Part shown: piece by piece, positions 1-8,949 of the stretch
Layout: each line of letters begins with the position of its first letter
Position numbering within the stretch: the stretch's first letter is position 1
DNA from: Gillisella vitis
GTDB lineage: Bacteria; Pseudomonadota; Alphaproteobacteria; Rhizobiales; Rhizobiaceae
Length of the DNA: 64,000 nt
Direction: 5' to 3'
NCBI RefSeq assembly: GCF_001541345.2
Contig: NZ_LMVL02000004.1
Span: 186,001 to 250,000, forward strand
The notes under the pieces: model-generated
What the model saw: only the letters and a program-made list of their open reading frames with translations
Databases searched by the model: none
Told to the model about the DNA's origin: nothing
Program-made: the position numbers and the translations under genes

Positions 1-1410
1 TGCTGCATCGCGGTCAAGGCAGCCCTTGCCGAGGCCGGTATCACCCCCGAAGCCATTGCAGGCATTGGTTTCGACGCCACCTGCTCGCTGGTGTTGCGCG
101 ACGGCAGCGGTCAGCCGCTGTGCCTGAATGGGGAAGACGGTTTCGACACTATTTCCTGGCTAGATCACCGGGCCACTACTGAGGCCGAAGAATGCGGACA
201 TCTCGACCATCCGGTGCTGCACCACAATGGCCAGGTGATATCGCCGGAAGCGGAAATCCCCAAGCTGATGTGGCTGAAGCGTCATCGCCCGGATCTCTGG
301 CAAAGGCTCGGCTCCGCCTTCGACCTCGCTGATTTCCTCACCTGGAAGGCAACGGGCAGCCCGGCGCGGTCGCTCTGCACCCTGACATCGAAATGGACGT
401 TTTTCGGCCACAGCAAACCCGGCTGGCAGCAGGATTTTCTGGACCGCGTCGGGCTGGATGACCTGGTGGCTCGCGCAGGTTTGCCGCAAGAGGCGGTCGC
501 GGTCGGCAAAAGTGTCGGTGCGCTCAGCACGAAAGCCGCGGACGCACTGGGGCTTATGGCCGGCATTCCCGTTGCCGCAGGCATGGTCGATGCCTATGCA
601 GGCGCGCTTGGCGTGCTGGGATCGACGGATCTCTCCGACCCTGACCTCAACCATGTCGCGATGATCGGTGGCACGTCCAGCTGCCTGATTGCGCTCAGGC
701 CCCAGCCCTTTTACGGTTTCAGCCTCTGGGGGCCTTATTTCGGGGCGATTTTCCCCGATCTCTGGCTGGTGGAGGCTGGACAATCGGCCACCGGCGCGCT
801 TCTCAACCATATTGTGCGCAGCCATGTGGAAGGCGGCGAGCCGAGCATCGACAACCATCGCCGCATCATATCCCGGATCGCTGCATTGCGCACTGAGGAA
901 GGCGCGTCTTTCGGCCAGAAAATCAACGTCCTGCCGGATTTTCACGGCAACCGTTCGCCCTTTGCCGATCCCAACCTGACAGGAACCATCTCCGGCCTGA
1001 CGCTGGATGCCTCGTTTGACGGCCTCTGCCGTCTTTATTGGCGGGCATGCGTCGGTATCGTGCTTGGCCTGCGCCAGATCGTCGAGACGCTCAGCAAGGA
1101 CGGCATAGGCCCGTTGCGCCTTCATCTGACCGGCGGTCACGTCAAAAACCCTCTTCTGGTCGAGCTTTACGCCGAAGCAACCGGCTGCGAACTGGTGGTG
1201 GCCGACAACACCGATGCCGTGCTGATTGGCACCGCCATCAATGCCGCCAGCGCCGCCGGGCTTTATCCCGGCCTTGCTGAGGCAGGCGCGGCGATGGCTG
1301 AACCAGGGCGGCTTGTGGTGCCGAAACCGGATATGAAAGAGATTTACGACCGCGACTATGCGCGCTTTCTCGCCATGCAACGGCACCGGGCCGAGCTGGA
1401 CGCGATCTGA
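1..1410 (+). CDS. FGGY-family pentulose kinase, 5' end outside window
   Basis: This gene is open from the first base, so its start lies upstream of the window. The visible part encodes about 469 residues. FGGY kinases phosphorylate sugars such as ribulose or xylulose with ATP in the cytoplasm. Near the start the motif GIGFDATCSLVL is typical of the D-ribulokinase-like branch. An internal GTG at 91 is not a credible start because this conserved motif lies before it. Later motifs are a glycine-rich phosphate loop (MIGGTSSCLIAL, about 220 residues in) and GGHVKNPLLVELYAEATGC near the C-terminus, which is the adenine-binding half. Full family members have about 540 residues, so roughly 70 residues are missing. 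The substrate cannot be fixed from sequence: ribulose and ribitol-type sugars are both possible. The family is clear. Confidence 0.88.
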   Translation, partial: CCIAVKAALAEAGITPEAIAGIGFDATCSLVLRDGSGQPLCLNGEDGFDTISWLDHRATTEAEECGHLDHPVLHHNGQVISPEAEIPKLMWLKRHRPDLWQRLGSAFDLADFLTWKATGSPARSLCTLTSKWTFFGHSKPGWQQDFLDRVGLDDLVARAGLPQEAVAVGKSVGALSTKAADALGLMAGIPVAAGMVDAYAGALGVLGSTDLSDPDLNHVAMIGGTSSCLIALRPQPFYGFSLWGPYFGAIFPDLWLVEAGQSATGALLNHIVRSHVEGGEPSIDNHRRIISRIAALRTEEGASFGQKINVLPDFHGNRSPFADPNLTGTISGLTLDASFDGLCRLYWRACVGIVLGLRQIVETLSKDGIGPLRLHLTGGHVKNPLLVELYAEATGCELVVADNTDAVLIGTAINAASAAGLYPGLAEAGAAMAEPGRLVVPKPDMKEIYDRDYARFLAMQRHRAELDAI

Positions 1411-1622
1411 GCGGCAAAAGCCCCACCATAACGGACATGAAAACACCGGTCTTGATTGCGCGGCCAATTGTTTCTATATCGGGCGGGAATTGGCTGATAG
1501 AGTGATAGGCCAAGCTGCATCGTGCAAGCTGCATTGTGAATGACCCGCTTCTTCCTGCCCATGGCGTTGCTCAAGGCCCGCCCGCAGCAGCCGAGAACGG
1601 TCCTTTCGCAGACATTTGAGAA

Positions 1623-2831
1623 ATGACGCGCCCCGTGAATACGCTGGATTTTGACAAGAGACCGGAAGATACCCGCGTTGTCGTCGCCATGTCAGGCGGC
1701 GTCGACAGTTCTGTGGTGGCCGGAGTGTTGAAACGCGAAGGCTATGACGTGCTGGGCATTACCCTACAGCTTTACGATCATGGCGCCGCCGTGCATCGGG
1801 CCGGGTCGTGTTGCGCCGGTCAGGATATCGATGATGCGCGCCGGGTCTGCGAGACGCTGGGCATTCCCCACTATGTGCTGGATTACGAACAGCGCTTTCG
1901 CGACACGGTGATCAATCCGTTCATGGACAGCTATATCGCCGGTGAAACGCCGATCCCCTGCGTGGCCTGTAACCAGACGGTCAAATTCGCCGATCTCCTG
2001 GCCACTGCCCGCGAGCTTGGGGCCGATGCGCTGGCCACCGGCCACTATATCCGTTCACGCGCCACGCCTCTGCCAAACGATCCGGGTCATCGCGCCCTGT
2101 TTCGCCCGATTGATAGCGAACGTGACCAAAGTTATTTCTTGTTTGCCACCACCCAGGAACAGATCGATTATCTGCGCTTTCCGCTGGGCGGCCTGTCCAA
2201 GGCCGAGACCCGCAAGCTTGCCGAGGACATGGGCCTCGTCGTCGCGCAAAAGGCCGACAGCCAGGATATCTGTTTCGTGCCACAGGGCAAATATGCCGAT
2301 ATCATCAACAAGCTGAAGCCGAACGCGGCATTGAGCGGCGATATCGTCCATCTCGATGGCCGGGTTCTGGGCCAGCACGAGGGCATCCTGCACTATACGA
2401 TCGGCCAGCGCAAAGGCTTGGGCGTCGCCACCGGCGAGCCGCTTTACGTCGTCTATCTGGACGCCCGGTCGCGCCGGGTCATCGTCGGACCGCGTGAAGC
2501 GCTGGAAACCCGCCGCGTCTATCTGCGCGACATCAACTGGCTGGGCGACCGCAAAATCGAGGATGAGGCAAGCGGCGGTTTTGCCTGTTTTGCCAAGGTG
2601 CGCTCCACCCGTCCCCCTGCCCCGGCCACCCTGCATGCCGATGAAACCGGCATCTATGTCGACCTCGACATGGGGGAAGCTGGCGTTGCTCCGGGCCAGG
2701 CCTGCGTGCTCTATTCGGGCGAAGGCGCCGACGCCCGCGTCTATGGCGGCGGCTTTATCGAACGCTCGGAACGCAAGGCCGAAGCAGAAGCCTTCCTGAA
2801 GGCACTTCTGGCGGGCGCACAAGCCGCCTAA
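1623..2831 (+). CDS. mnmA: tRNA-specific 2-thiouridylase MnmA
   Basis: MnmA puts sulfur on U34 of the tRNAs for Lys, Glu and Gln, using ATP and a persulfide relayed by Tus-like carriers, in the cytoplasm. The 402-residue length fits the family. An N-terminal PP-loop SGGVDSS lies at about residues 24-30. The first catalytic Cys is in PCVACN (about 113-116) and the second in SQDICFV (about residue 220). A GQRKGLG segment and C-terminal beta-barrel follow. The ATG at 1623 is preceded by a tail rich in A and G (GACATTTGAGAA) and gives a short N-terminal extension before the PP-loop, as in other alphaproteobacteria. The gene stands alone and ends at an intrinsic terminator, and a tRNA gene follows. 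Confidence 0.96.
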   Translation: MTRPVNTLDFDKRPEDTRVVVAMSGGVDSSVVAGVLKREGYDVLGITLQLYDHGAAVHRAGSCCAGQDIDDARRVCETLGIPHYVLDYEQRFRDTVINPFMDSYIAGETPIPCVACNQTVKFADLLATARELGADALATGHYIRSRATPLPNDPGHRALFRPIDSERDQSYFLFATTQEQIDYLRFPLGGLSKAETRKLAEDMGLVVAQKADSQDICFVPQGKYADIINKLKPNAALSGDIVHLDGRVLGQHEGILHYTIGQRKGLGVATGEPLYVVYLDARSRRVIVGPREALETRRVYLRDINWLGDRKIEDEASGGFACFAKVRSTRPPAPATLHADETGIYVDLDMGEAGVAPGQACVLYSGEGADARVYGGGFIERSERKAEAEAFLKALLAGAQAA

Positions 2832-2870
2832 GCAATTGTTGTCCCAAGACAAAATCCGCCTATTGCCAGA

Positions 2871-2896
2871 GGATCGCCACCGGCGGTCCTTTTTTG
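2871..2896 (+). terminator. Intrinsic terminator of mnmA
   Basis: An 8-bp GC-rich stem (GGATCGCC with GGCGGTCC, one G-T pair) closes a 3-nt loop and is followed directly by seven T. It lies 40 bp after the mnmA stop. Confidence 0.8.
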
Positions 2897-2989
2897 CATT
2901 TTGCCTGCTTGACTTTGCAACGACGCTCGCCTTATAAGCCGCCCATCGCTTCGGACAGCTTTCTCGACAAGCAAAAGTCCTTGAGGTGC

Positions 2990-3066
2990 GGCGGGATAGC
3001 TCAGGTGGTTAGAGCGTGGGATTCATAACCCCAAGGTCGGCGGTTCAAGTCCGCCTCCCGCTACCA
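2990..3066 (+). tRNA. tRNA-Met (CAT anticodon), elongator type
   Basis: A 77-nt cloverleaf can be folded. The acceptor stem is GGCGGGA with TCCCGCT (first pair G-T), the D-arm holds GCTCAGGTGGTTAGAGC, the anticodon loop is TTCATAA with anticodon CAT, and the T-arm is GGCGG-TTCAAGT-CCGCC. CCA is encoded. A paired first position and the absence of the three G-C pairs of initiator anticodon stems argue for elongator Met. An Ile2 (lysidine-modified CAT) identity is less likely but not excluded by eye. Confidence 0.93.
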
Positions 3067-3151
3067 TTTTTCAAAAAACCAGATTTTTAAACATCGTTCA
3101 TCGGTGTTTTATTTTGCCTACCTTTGTTTGGCGCGGCATCCGCTCCACTTA

Positions 3152-3186
3152 GAGTCCGTCAAATTCAGATTGAACCAGACGGACTC
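3152..3186. repeat. Perfect 9-bp inverted repeat with 17-nt loop
   Basis: GAGTCCGTC at 3152-3160 is matched by GACGGACTC at 3178-3186. The loop contains CAGATTGAACCA, and the same 12 bases occur in reverse complement near 15740-15751. It lies between the tRNA and the first TonB receptor. It could be a terminator-like hairpin without a T run, or part of a dispersed repeat. Confidence 0.6.
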
Positions 3187-3201
3187 CACTGTTCCCTGAG
3201 A

Positions 3202-3229
3202 ACCTCTAAAAGCCATATCTTTTAAAGGT
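3202..3229. promoter_or_regulatory. 11-bp AT-rich inverted repeat upstream of TonB receptor
   Basis: ACCTCTAAAAG (3202-3212) faces CTTTTAAAGGT (3219-3229) with one mismatch and a 6-bp spacer. The spacing and AT-rich arms suit a dimeric repressor or activator site, possibly for an iron regulator such as Irr, but the match to a known box is not exact. A promoter candidate (TTGACT at 3273, TATTGT at 3295, 16-bp spacer) lies downstream. Confidence 0.35.
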
Positions 3230-3357
3230 ATTTTTAAAAAATAAAACCTTCGTGGATTTGTCAAATTTAAAGTTGACTCTGTTTGTATAGTTCATATTGT
3301 CCGCCTGTGACGAGACGGGATATCTCCTCACGCCGACAGCATGAAGGAAGGCGGAGT

Positions 3358-5514
3358 ATGACGAAAATGACGAAGGGGGCCGGTGGACGCGCGCAGCCTG
3401 CGAACCGGATGATGTCCAGACATGGACAATTGCTGCTCGGCAGTATTGCCGGCCTGGCGCTGATTGCCGCCGCCTCGCAAGCTTGGTCGCAAGAGAAAGA
3501 TACGGAACTCTCGACCATTACCGTTCAGGGCAAATCCTCGGCCACCGGCCCGGATGCCAATATCGTCGCCAAGGAGACGACTGTCGGCAGCAAGACCGAT
3601 ACGCCGATCATCGACATTCCCCAGGCCGTCTCCGTTGTCACCATGAAGGAAATGGAAACACGCGGCGTCAGCGACATGCAGGCCGCCGTCGCCTATACGT
3701 CCGGTGTGGTTGTCGATGAATTCGGCTCCGACGATCGCTACGACTATTACCGTATACGCGGCTTCGACACGACGACGCTCGGCATCTATCGCGATGGCCT
3801 GAGTGCGCGCATTCCCGCCTGGTTTACCGCAGCCCGTACCGAACCCTATGGCCTGGAACGGGTGGAAGTGCTGAAAGGTTCGACCTCCACTCTGTTCGGC
3901 CTCAACGGTCCGGGCGGGATGATCAATGCCGTCACCAAGCATCCGACCGACACGTTCCATGCCGAGGTCTATACCACCTTCGGCGACAACCATATCGAAA
4001 CCGGCACGGATTTCGGTGGCCCGATCGACAAGGACGGGGTCTTCACCTACCGGATTACGGCAAAATGGCAGAATGCCGACCTGGGCTCGGATTATTCGAA
4101 CGACGACCGCATCTACGTCGCTCCGGCCCTGACCATCAGCCCGGACGAGAGCACCTCGCTGACCTTCCTGACCGACTACAACAAGCGCGACACCACGCCC
4201 GCCCTGGGCTTCCCAGCCGGTCTTGATGTCGACACGACCCGGTTCTACGGCGAGCCGGACTTCAACAAATTCGACACGATCCAGAAGGATGTCGGCTACG
4301 AGTTTCGCCACGAGATCACCGAGGGTCTGACCTTCCGGCAGAATGCCCGCTACTCGCATGTCGATCTCGACTACGAAACCGTCTATGGGGCCAGCACAGA
4401 TTCGAGCGTCAATCGGGAAGCCTATGCCGTGGACGGCGTGGCGGATCGTTTCGCCATCGACAATCAACTGGAATATGACACCAGCACGGCTCGCCTCGAC
4501 AGCAAGACGTTGCTGGGTGTCGACTATGCCTATGACAGCACCCATGAAGTCATCGGCTATGGCTCTGCCCCGGGTATCGACCTGAGCAATCCGGTGTATT
4601 GCGGTCGCTCGTGCGTGTCGCTTTCGCCTTACCTCGATTGGAAGGTCAAGCAGAAGGCACTCGGCGTCTATGCCCAGGAACAGTTGACGCTGGACGACCG
4701 CTGGATACTGACGCTGGGCGGGCGTTATGATTATGTCAATACCGAAGCCGACTATCTCTATACCGGCACGAGCGACAACAACACGTCGGAAGCCTTCACC
4801 AAACGGATCGGCTTGAGCTACAAGATCACGCCGGAACTTGCGGCCTATGCCAATTACTCCACGTCCTTCCAGCCGCTGGTGACCCCGACCGCCAATGGCT
4901 ATTCCGTTGAAGGCTCCCTGAAGCCGCAGGAAGGTGAACAGTATGAAATCGGCTTGAAATACAAGCCCGACAGTTTCGACGCCATGTTCACGGTCGCCCT
5001 GTTCGACATAACCCAAACCAATGTTCCCTCCAACGTCACCCCCTTGCTACAGCGCCAGATCGGCAAAGTCGGGGTGCGCGGCGTGGAAGTGGAAGGCAAG
5101 GTGGCGCTCAACGACCGCTGGAACATGACGCTTGCCTATTCCTATTGGGATGCCGAGATCAAGGAAGACGGCACCGGCGGCGATGCCGGCAACCGCCCCG
5201 AGCGCGTTCCGAGGAACATCGCCTCGGCCTGGGTCGATTATACCATTCCCGGCAATGGCTGGCGCGGCGACCTGACGCTGGGCGGCGGTGTCCGTTATGT
5301 CGGCTCCAGCTACGGCGATTCGGCCAATACCGTGAAGGTCGATGCCTATACGGTGGTCGATGCCATGGCGAGCTACAAGGTGACCGAAAACGTCACCTTC
5401 GCGATCAACGCCAAGAACCTGTTCGACAAGAAATACGTCACCACCACCTATTACGGCAGCTCCTACTACGGCGACCGCCGTACAGTGCTGGGGACGCTTA
5501 AATATACCTGGTAA
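3358..5514 (+). CDS. TonB-dependent siderophore receptor
   Basis: This outer-membrane ligand-gated channel imports ferric siderophores using TonB energy. The ATG at 3358 is chosen because AGGAAGGCGG precedes it and a signal peptide follows at once (hydrophobic LLLGSIAGLALIAAA, cleavage after WSQ). Upstream in-frame TTG starts lack this. The mature protein opens with a TonB-box-like stretch (TELSTITVQGK). A plug domain follows with TDTPIIDIPQAVSVVT and the RIRGFDT strand, then a beta-barrel ending in an aromatic residue (TLKYTW), as expected for BamA-dependent barrels. About 718 residues fits the FhuA/FpvA-like receptor family. Its substrate is unknown. It probably works with the FhuBCD importer 0.6 kb downstream. 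It ends at a bidirectional terminator facing the GFA gene. Confidence 0.93.
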   Translation: MTKMTKGAGGRAQPANRMMSRHGQLLLGSIAGLALIAAASQAWSQEKDTELSTITVQGKSSATGPDANIVAKETTVGSKTDTPIIDIPQAVSVVTMKEMETRGVSDMQAAVAYTSGVVVDEFGSDDRYDYYRIRGFDTTTLGIYRDGLSARIPAWFTAARTEPYGLERVEVLKGSTSTLFGLNGPGGMINAVTKHPTDTFHAEVYTTFGDNHIETGTDFGGPIDKDGVFTYRITAKWQNADLGSDYSNDDRIYVAPALTISPDESTSLTFLTDYNKRDTTPALGFPAGLDVDTTRFYGEPDFNKFDTIQKDVGYEFRHEITEGLTFRQNARYSHVDLDYETVYGASTDSSVNREAYAVDGVADRFAIDNQLEYDTSTARLDSKTLLGVDYAYDSTHEVIGYGSAPGIDLSNPVYCGRSCVSLSPYLDWKVKQKALGVYAQEQLTLDDRWILTLGGRYDYVNTEADYLYTGTSDNNTSEAFTKRIGLSYKITPELAAYANYSTSFQPLVTPTANGYSVEGSLKPQEGEQYEIGLKYKPDSFDAMFTVALFDITQTNVPSNVTPLLQRQIGKVGVRGVEVEGKVALNDRWNMTLAYSYWDAEIKEDGTGGDAGNRPERVPRNIASAWVDYTIPGNGWRGDLTLGGGVRYVGSSYGDSANTVKVDAYTVVDAMASYKVTENVTFAINAKNLFDKKYVTTTYYGSSYYGDRRTVLGTLKYTW

Positions 5515-5551
5515 CGGCACGCAACCCGCACCAAACGATCAGCCATTTGAA

Positions 5552-5586
5552 AAAGCCGACGGGTTCGAAAGAACCCGCCGGCTTTC
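5552..5586. terminator. Bidirectional terminator between receptor and GFA genes
   Basis: A 15-bp stem with one mismatch (AAAGCCGACGGGTTC with GAACCCGCCGGCTTT) closes a GAAA tetraloop. A and T runs at the two ends allow it to serve the two convergent genes. Confidence 0.8.
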
Positions 5587-5620
5587 CTCGTTGATGGTGC
5601 TGACGATTGGTAAGCCGGCA

Positions 5621-6001
5621 TTACTGCACGTTCTGCGGCAAACCGTCAGCGATATCGTAATAGTCACCCTTGTCGGCAACGAAGATATGCATTTTGAGCC
5701 GCGTCTGGGTCGGAGCATCGAAAGCGCCCATGGCAACGGCGATCCAGTCTCTTGCTGGAGGATCGAAGAACAGCGACGTTCCGCAGACTGAGCAGAAGCC
5801 ACGCCTGACTTTTTCCGAGGACTGATACCAGCTGATAGTCTCGCTGCCATCGATCTCTATTTTGTCTTTTGGCACATCGGTCGAGGCAAAATAATGGCCG
5901 GAATGCTTACGGCATTTAGAACAATGGCAAGCATCCGGCGGCGGTAAATCACCGTTCACTTGAAAGCGAACAGCGCCGCAAAGACATGATCCCTTATGCA
6001 T
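5621..6001 (-). CDS. GFA-family zinc protein (CENP-V/GFA domain)
   Basis: The 126-residue protein has the complete cysteine pattern of the GFA fold: CLCGAV at about 7-12, CHCSKC at about 26-31 and CSVCG at about 73-77. These cysteines bind two zinc ions. The family is named after glutathione-dependent formaldehyde-activating enzyme, but most small members have no proven reaction, so no substrate is assigned. It stands alone on the minus strand between the receptor and the importer genes and is separated from fhuB by about 70 bp. It is likely transcribed behind fhuCDB or from its own promoter. Confidence 0.88.
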   Translation of the reverse strand: MHKGSCLCGAVRFQVNGDLPPPDACHCSKCRKHSGHYFASTDVPKDKIEIDGSETISWYQSSEKVRRGFCSVCGTSLFFDPPARDWIAVAMGAFDAPTQTRLKMHIFVADKGDYYDIADGLPQNVQ

Positions 6002-6073
6002 GGGCTTTCTCCGTTCCCTATCATCATCGCAACGAGCAAATCATGCCTGGAAACGGAAGTGCAGGAAAGCCCC

Positions 6074-8053
6074 TCAAGCCCTCCGTCGCATCAACAGGAT
6101 CAGCACCGGCGCGCCGATCAGTGCGGAGACCAAGCCAGCGGCGATTTCGTAAGGGTGAACAAGCGTCCGGCCAAGCCAATCGGCCATCATCATCAACGCT
6201 CCACCGATCAGCACCGCGCCGGTCAGTTGCGGGCCAGCGCGCAGCAATCCGGCTTCACGGGCCAGATGCGGTGCCATCAGGCCGACGAAACTCAGAGGAC
6301 CGACCGTCAGGGTTGCCGCACCACTGAGCGCGCCTGCCAACAGCAGCAGCAACAGCCGAGCCGATGCGAGCGGTACGCCGAGTGCGCCAGCAGCAGACGG
6401 CCCCAGCGGCAGCAGATCCAACCAACGGCGCAGCAGGGTGACAACAACCACCAGAGCCACAGCGATGATCGTCACCGTGATGGCACTCGTCATCGTGACA
6501 TTATAGGTGGAGCCGCTCATCCAGCGCATCAGGAAGGTGGCGCGAGGATCGCCGCTGGCTGCCAGCACACCGACCACGGCATCGACCATGGCGCTCAGCG
6601 CAATGCCTGCCAGCAGCACCCGCTCCGGCGCAAACCCGGCCCGGGCGGCAAACAGGAAAATCACCGCCAGCACGGTCAGCGAACCCGCCGCGGCAAAACC
6701 GAGTTGAGTGCCAAGACTTGGCGCCGCCAGGAAGAACACCGCCACCGTGACCCCGAAGGTTGCTCCGGCGCTGATGCCCAACACTTCCGGGCTGGCCATT
6801 TCATTGCCGGTCAGCCGTTGCAGGATCAGCCCGGCCACTGCCAGCATAGCGCCAGAAGCAAAGGCAGCCAACACGCGGGGAAAGCGCACAGGCAGAATTT
6901 CGCTGTAAAGCGAGGGGGACAGAAAAGCCCAATCGCCGACGGTACTGCGCCCGAACAGCAGCGCCATGGCAATCAAAATCAGGCCACCGATCAGCCCGAC
7001 GATCAGGACCGTCCGCGTCGAGGCGAGGTGCCGGGGCTTCGGCACCCGCTCGACCATGATCCGATGCCGGGTTTTCAACAACGGCAGCAGGACCAGCAGC
7101 AGCGGCGAACCGAACAAGGCGGTGACGGCCCCGGTCGGCAGCATATCGCTGAACTGATCGGCAAGCAGCAGCAATGCACTATCGGCAAAGAACAGCAGCG
7201 CCGCGCCGATCAGTGTGGACCACACCAACAGTGCGCCGGAGCGCCGCGCGCCGGTCAGCCGGGCCAGCGTTGGCGCAACGAGACCGATAAAGCCGATGAC
7301 CCCGACCGCGCTGGTGACGAAAGCCGCCAGCAGCACGGCAAGCGCGATAGCCGCCGCCCTCAAATGGCCGGTCTTGACGCCGAGCGCCGTTGCTCCCGCC
7401 TCGCCCAGTTCCACCAGCGCCAGAGGTCGCAGCAGCAGCGCGGCGGCGATGGCCACCAGCCCGACCTTTGGCAGAAGCGCGAGCGGCAAGGCCCAGCTTT
7501 GCTGGGCGAGCGACCCCGCCCCCCAGATGAACAGGCTGACCAGATAGCGCTCATTGAGCAGCACCAGCACGCTCGACAGCGCCCCGCACCATAGGCTGAC
7601 CACCAGCCCGGACATAACAAGCGAAAACGGTGAAAATCCACGTCTCAGCCCCATCAGCAGGACCAGGCCCGCCGCAATGGCGCTGCCAGCCAGCGCCACC
7701 ATATCGCGGCCAAACCCCAATAGGCCGGGCGATAGCAACAAAGCCAAGACGATGGCGAGATTGGCCCCCGCCGAAACGCCAAGCGTGGTCGGTGATGCCA
7801 GCGGATTGCGCAGCACCTGCTGGAACAGCGCGCCCGACAAGGACAGTGCGCCCCCGCAAATCAACGCCATCGCCATGCGCGGCAGGGTGGCGTTGTAAAG
7901 CACGGCATAATCGATGTCGTAACCAGCACTTTCCGGTCGGGCCAGCACTGGCGCAATGCCATGCCAGGCCATCAGGCCTCCAAGACTGGCGAGCAGTAGG
8001 GTGACGAGGAGCGGACCTAGATAGGACGGCCTGGAAGAGAACGGAATATTCAT
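6074..8053 (-). CDS. fhuB: Iron-siderophore ABC permease, fused FhuB type
   Basis: The 659-residue inner-membrane protein holds two consecutive FecCD permease domains, so one polypeptide forms the whole channel, as in E. coli FhuB. The first half (about 1-325) contains LRNPLASPTTLGVSAGANLA and the second half (about 340-655) contains GNEMASPEVLGISAGA, the two matching coupling regions for the ATPase. About 18-20 hydrophobic segments can be seen. The start codon overlaps the fhuD stop by 4 bp, which implies translational coupling in a fhuC-fhuD-fhuB operon. The fused architecture points to a hydroxamate siderophore (ferrichrome-like) route. The gene symbol reflects architecture, not proven substrate. 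Confidence 0.92.
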   Translation of the reverse strand: MNIPFSSRPSYLGPLLVTLLLASLGGLMAWHGIAPVLARPESAGYDIDYAVLYNATLPRMAMALICGGALSLSGALFQQVLRNPLASPTTLGVSAGANLAIVLALLLSPGLLGFGRDMVALAGSAIAAGLVLLMGLRRGFSPFSLVMSGLVVSLWCGALSSVLVLLNERYLVSLFIWGAGSLAQQSWALPLALLPKVGLVAIAAALLLRPLALVELGEAGATALGVKTGHLRAAAIALAVLLAAFVTSAVGVIGFIGLVAPTLARLTGARRSGALLVWSTLIGAALLFFADSALLLLADQFSDMLPTGAVTALFGSPLLLVLLPLLKTRHRIMVERVPKPRHLASTRTVLIVGLIGGLILIAMALLFGRSTVGDWAFLSPSLYSEILPVRFPRVLAAFASGAMLAVAGLILQRLTGNEMASPEVLGISAGATFGVTVAVFFLAAPSLGTQLGFAAAGSLTVLAVIFLFAARAGFAPERVLLAGIALSAMVDAVVGVLAASGDPRATFLMRWMSGSTYNVTMTSAITVTIIAVALVVVVTLLRRWLDLLPLGPSAAGALGVPLASARLLLLLLAGALSGAATLTVGPLSFVGLMAPHLAREAGLLRAGPQLTGAVLIGGALMMMADWLGRTLVHPYEIAAGLVSALIGAPVLILLMRRRA

Positions 8054-8949
8054 GCTTGACTGTCCAGGTCATCGGTCAACAGGCGCGCGAAGCGCATGGC
8101 TTCCACCACCATCCCGAACATCAGGGTCGAGGGCAGGACGGCGAAACGCTCCGGCTTTGCCATCGGCAAGGCCTGCCAGAGCGGGCTTTTCGCCAGCACC
8201 GGCATGACATCGGCGGGAACAGGCTCGAAAGCGATCAGCCGGGCGCGCGGATCGGTGATCGTCGCCAGGCTCTCGATCCCGATCAGCTCGAAACCCCAGT
8301 AATTGCCGGGCTTTTGCCAGGCATTGGTGAGGCCCAACCGCTTGAGCACATCGTGATAAAGGCCAGGAGCCGTATAGACCCGTACATGGCGGGCATCCAT
8401 GAAATTGACCAGTGCCACCGGCGGTGCATTCAGCCGGGCAAGGCGGGCGCGGCAGGCCTCGAAAAACGCATCGGCCTCGGCCAGAAAGGCCTCGGCCCTC
8501 GCCTCCAGCCGCATCACCTTGCCGAGATCCCGCGTCGCGCTGTAAGAGGCGGTCAGGATATCGGTGGTGTCAGGCGCATAGACGCTGGCGCGAAACAGCG
8601 GTGCCAAGGCTTCCAGCCGTGGGTTCAGCGGGTCGTTAAAAGCCGTCGACAGGATCAGATCGGGCTTCAGGGCGATCAGCAATTCGAAATTGACCTCCCA
8701 GGACGAGCCGAGATCGATCACGCCGTCAGGCATGCGCGGCTCTTCCACCCATTTGTCCCAATCGGCCAGAGACGCAACCGCCAGAGGTGTGACCCCGAAG
8801 GCCAGTAGGGTCGAGGCAAGGCCATAATCCAGGCAGACAACACGGGAAGGTGGACCGCTCTCGGCCCGAGCAGCAGACGCCATGAACAGGCTCACACCCC
8901 CGGCCAAAAAATGGCGACGGCTGAGCGGCAGGAAAGGATCAGCAGACAT
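8050..8949 (-). CDS. fhuD: Periplasmic iron-siderophore binding protein, FhuD type
   Basis: This is the substrate-binding component of the FhuBCD importer. The start is set at the ATG at 8949, 11 bp inside the end of fhuC, because it gives the N-terminus MSADPFLPLSRRHFLAGG. That matches a twin-arginine signal (SRRHFLAGG followed by a hydrophobic run and ARA cleavage). The mature part has the cluster-8 binding-protein pattern: VVCLDYGLASTLLAFGVTPL, then ALKPDLILST, a long helix and the C-terminal lobe. About 300 residues is normal. The longer reading from 8997 lies inside fhuC and has no extra conserved sequence. Tat export suggests folding before export. Confidence 0.9.
   Translation of the reverse strand: MSADPFLPLSRRHFLAGGVSLFMASAARAESGPPSRVVCLDYGLASTLLAFGVTPLAVASLADWDKWVEEPRMPDGVIDLGSSWEVNFELLIALKPDLILSTAFNDPLNPRLEALAPLFRASVYAPDTTDILTASYSATRDLGKVMRLEARAEAFLAEADAFFEACRARLARLNAPPVALVNFMDARHVRVYTAPGLYHDVLKRLGLTNAWQKPGNYWGFELIGIESLATITDPRARLIAFEPVPADVMPVLAKSPLWQALPMAKPERFAVLPSTLMFGMVVEAMRFARLLTDDLDSQA

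Noticed and set aside
160..1467. 435-residue reading frame on the minus strand
   Set aside because: It is fully antisense to the FGGY kinase and has the low-complexity composition typical of shadow frames in GC-rich DNA.
5996..7594. 532-residue frame on the plus strand rich in Gln, His and Arg
   Set aside because: It is antisense to fhuB; its composition mirrors the codons of Ala, Leu and Gly.
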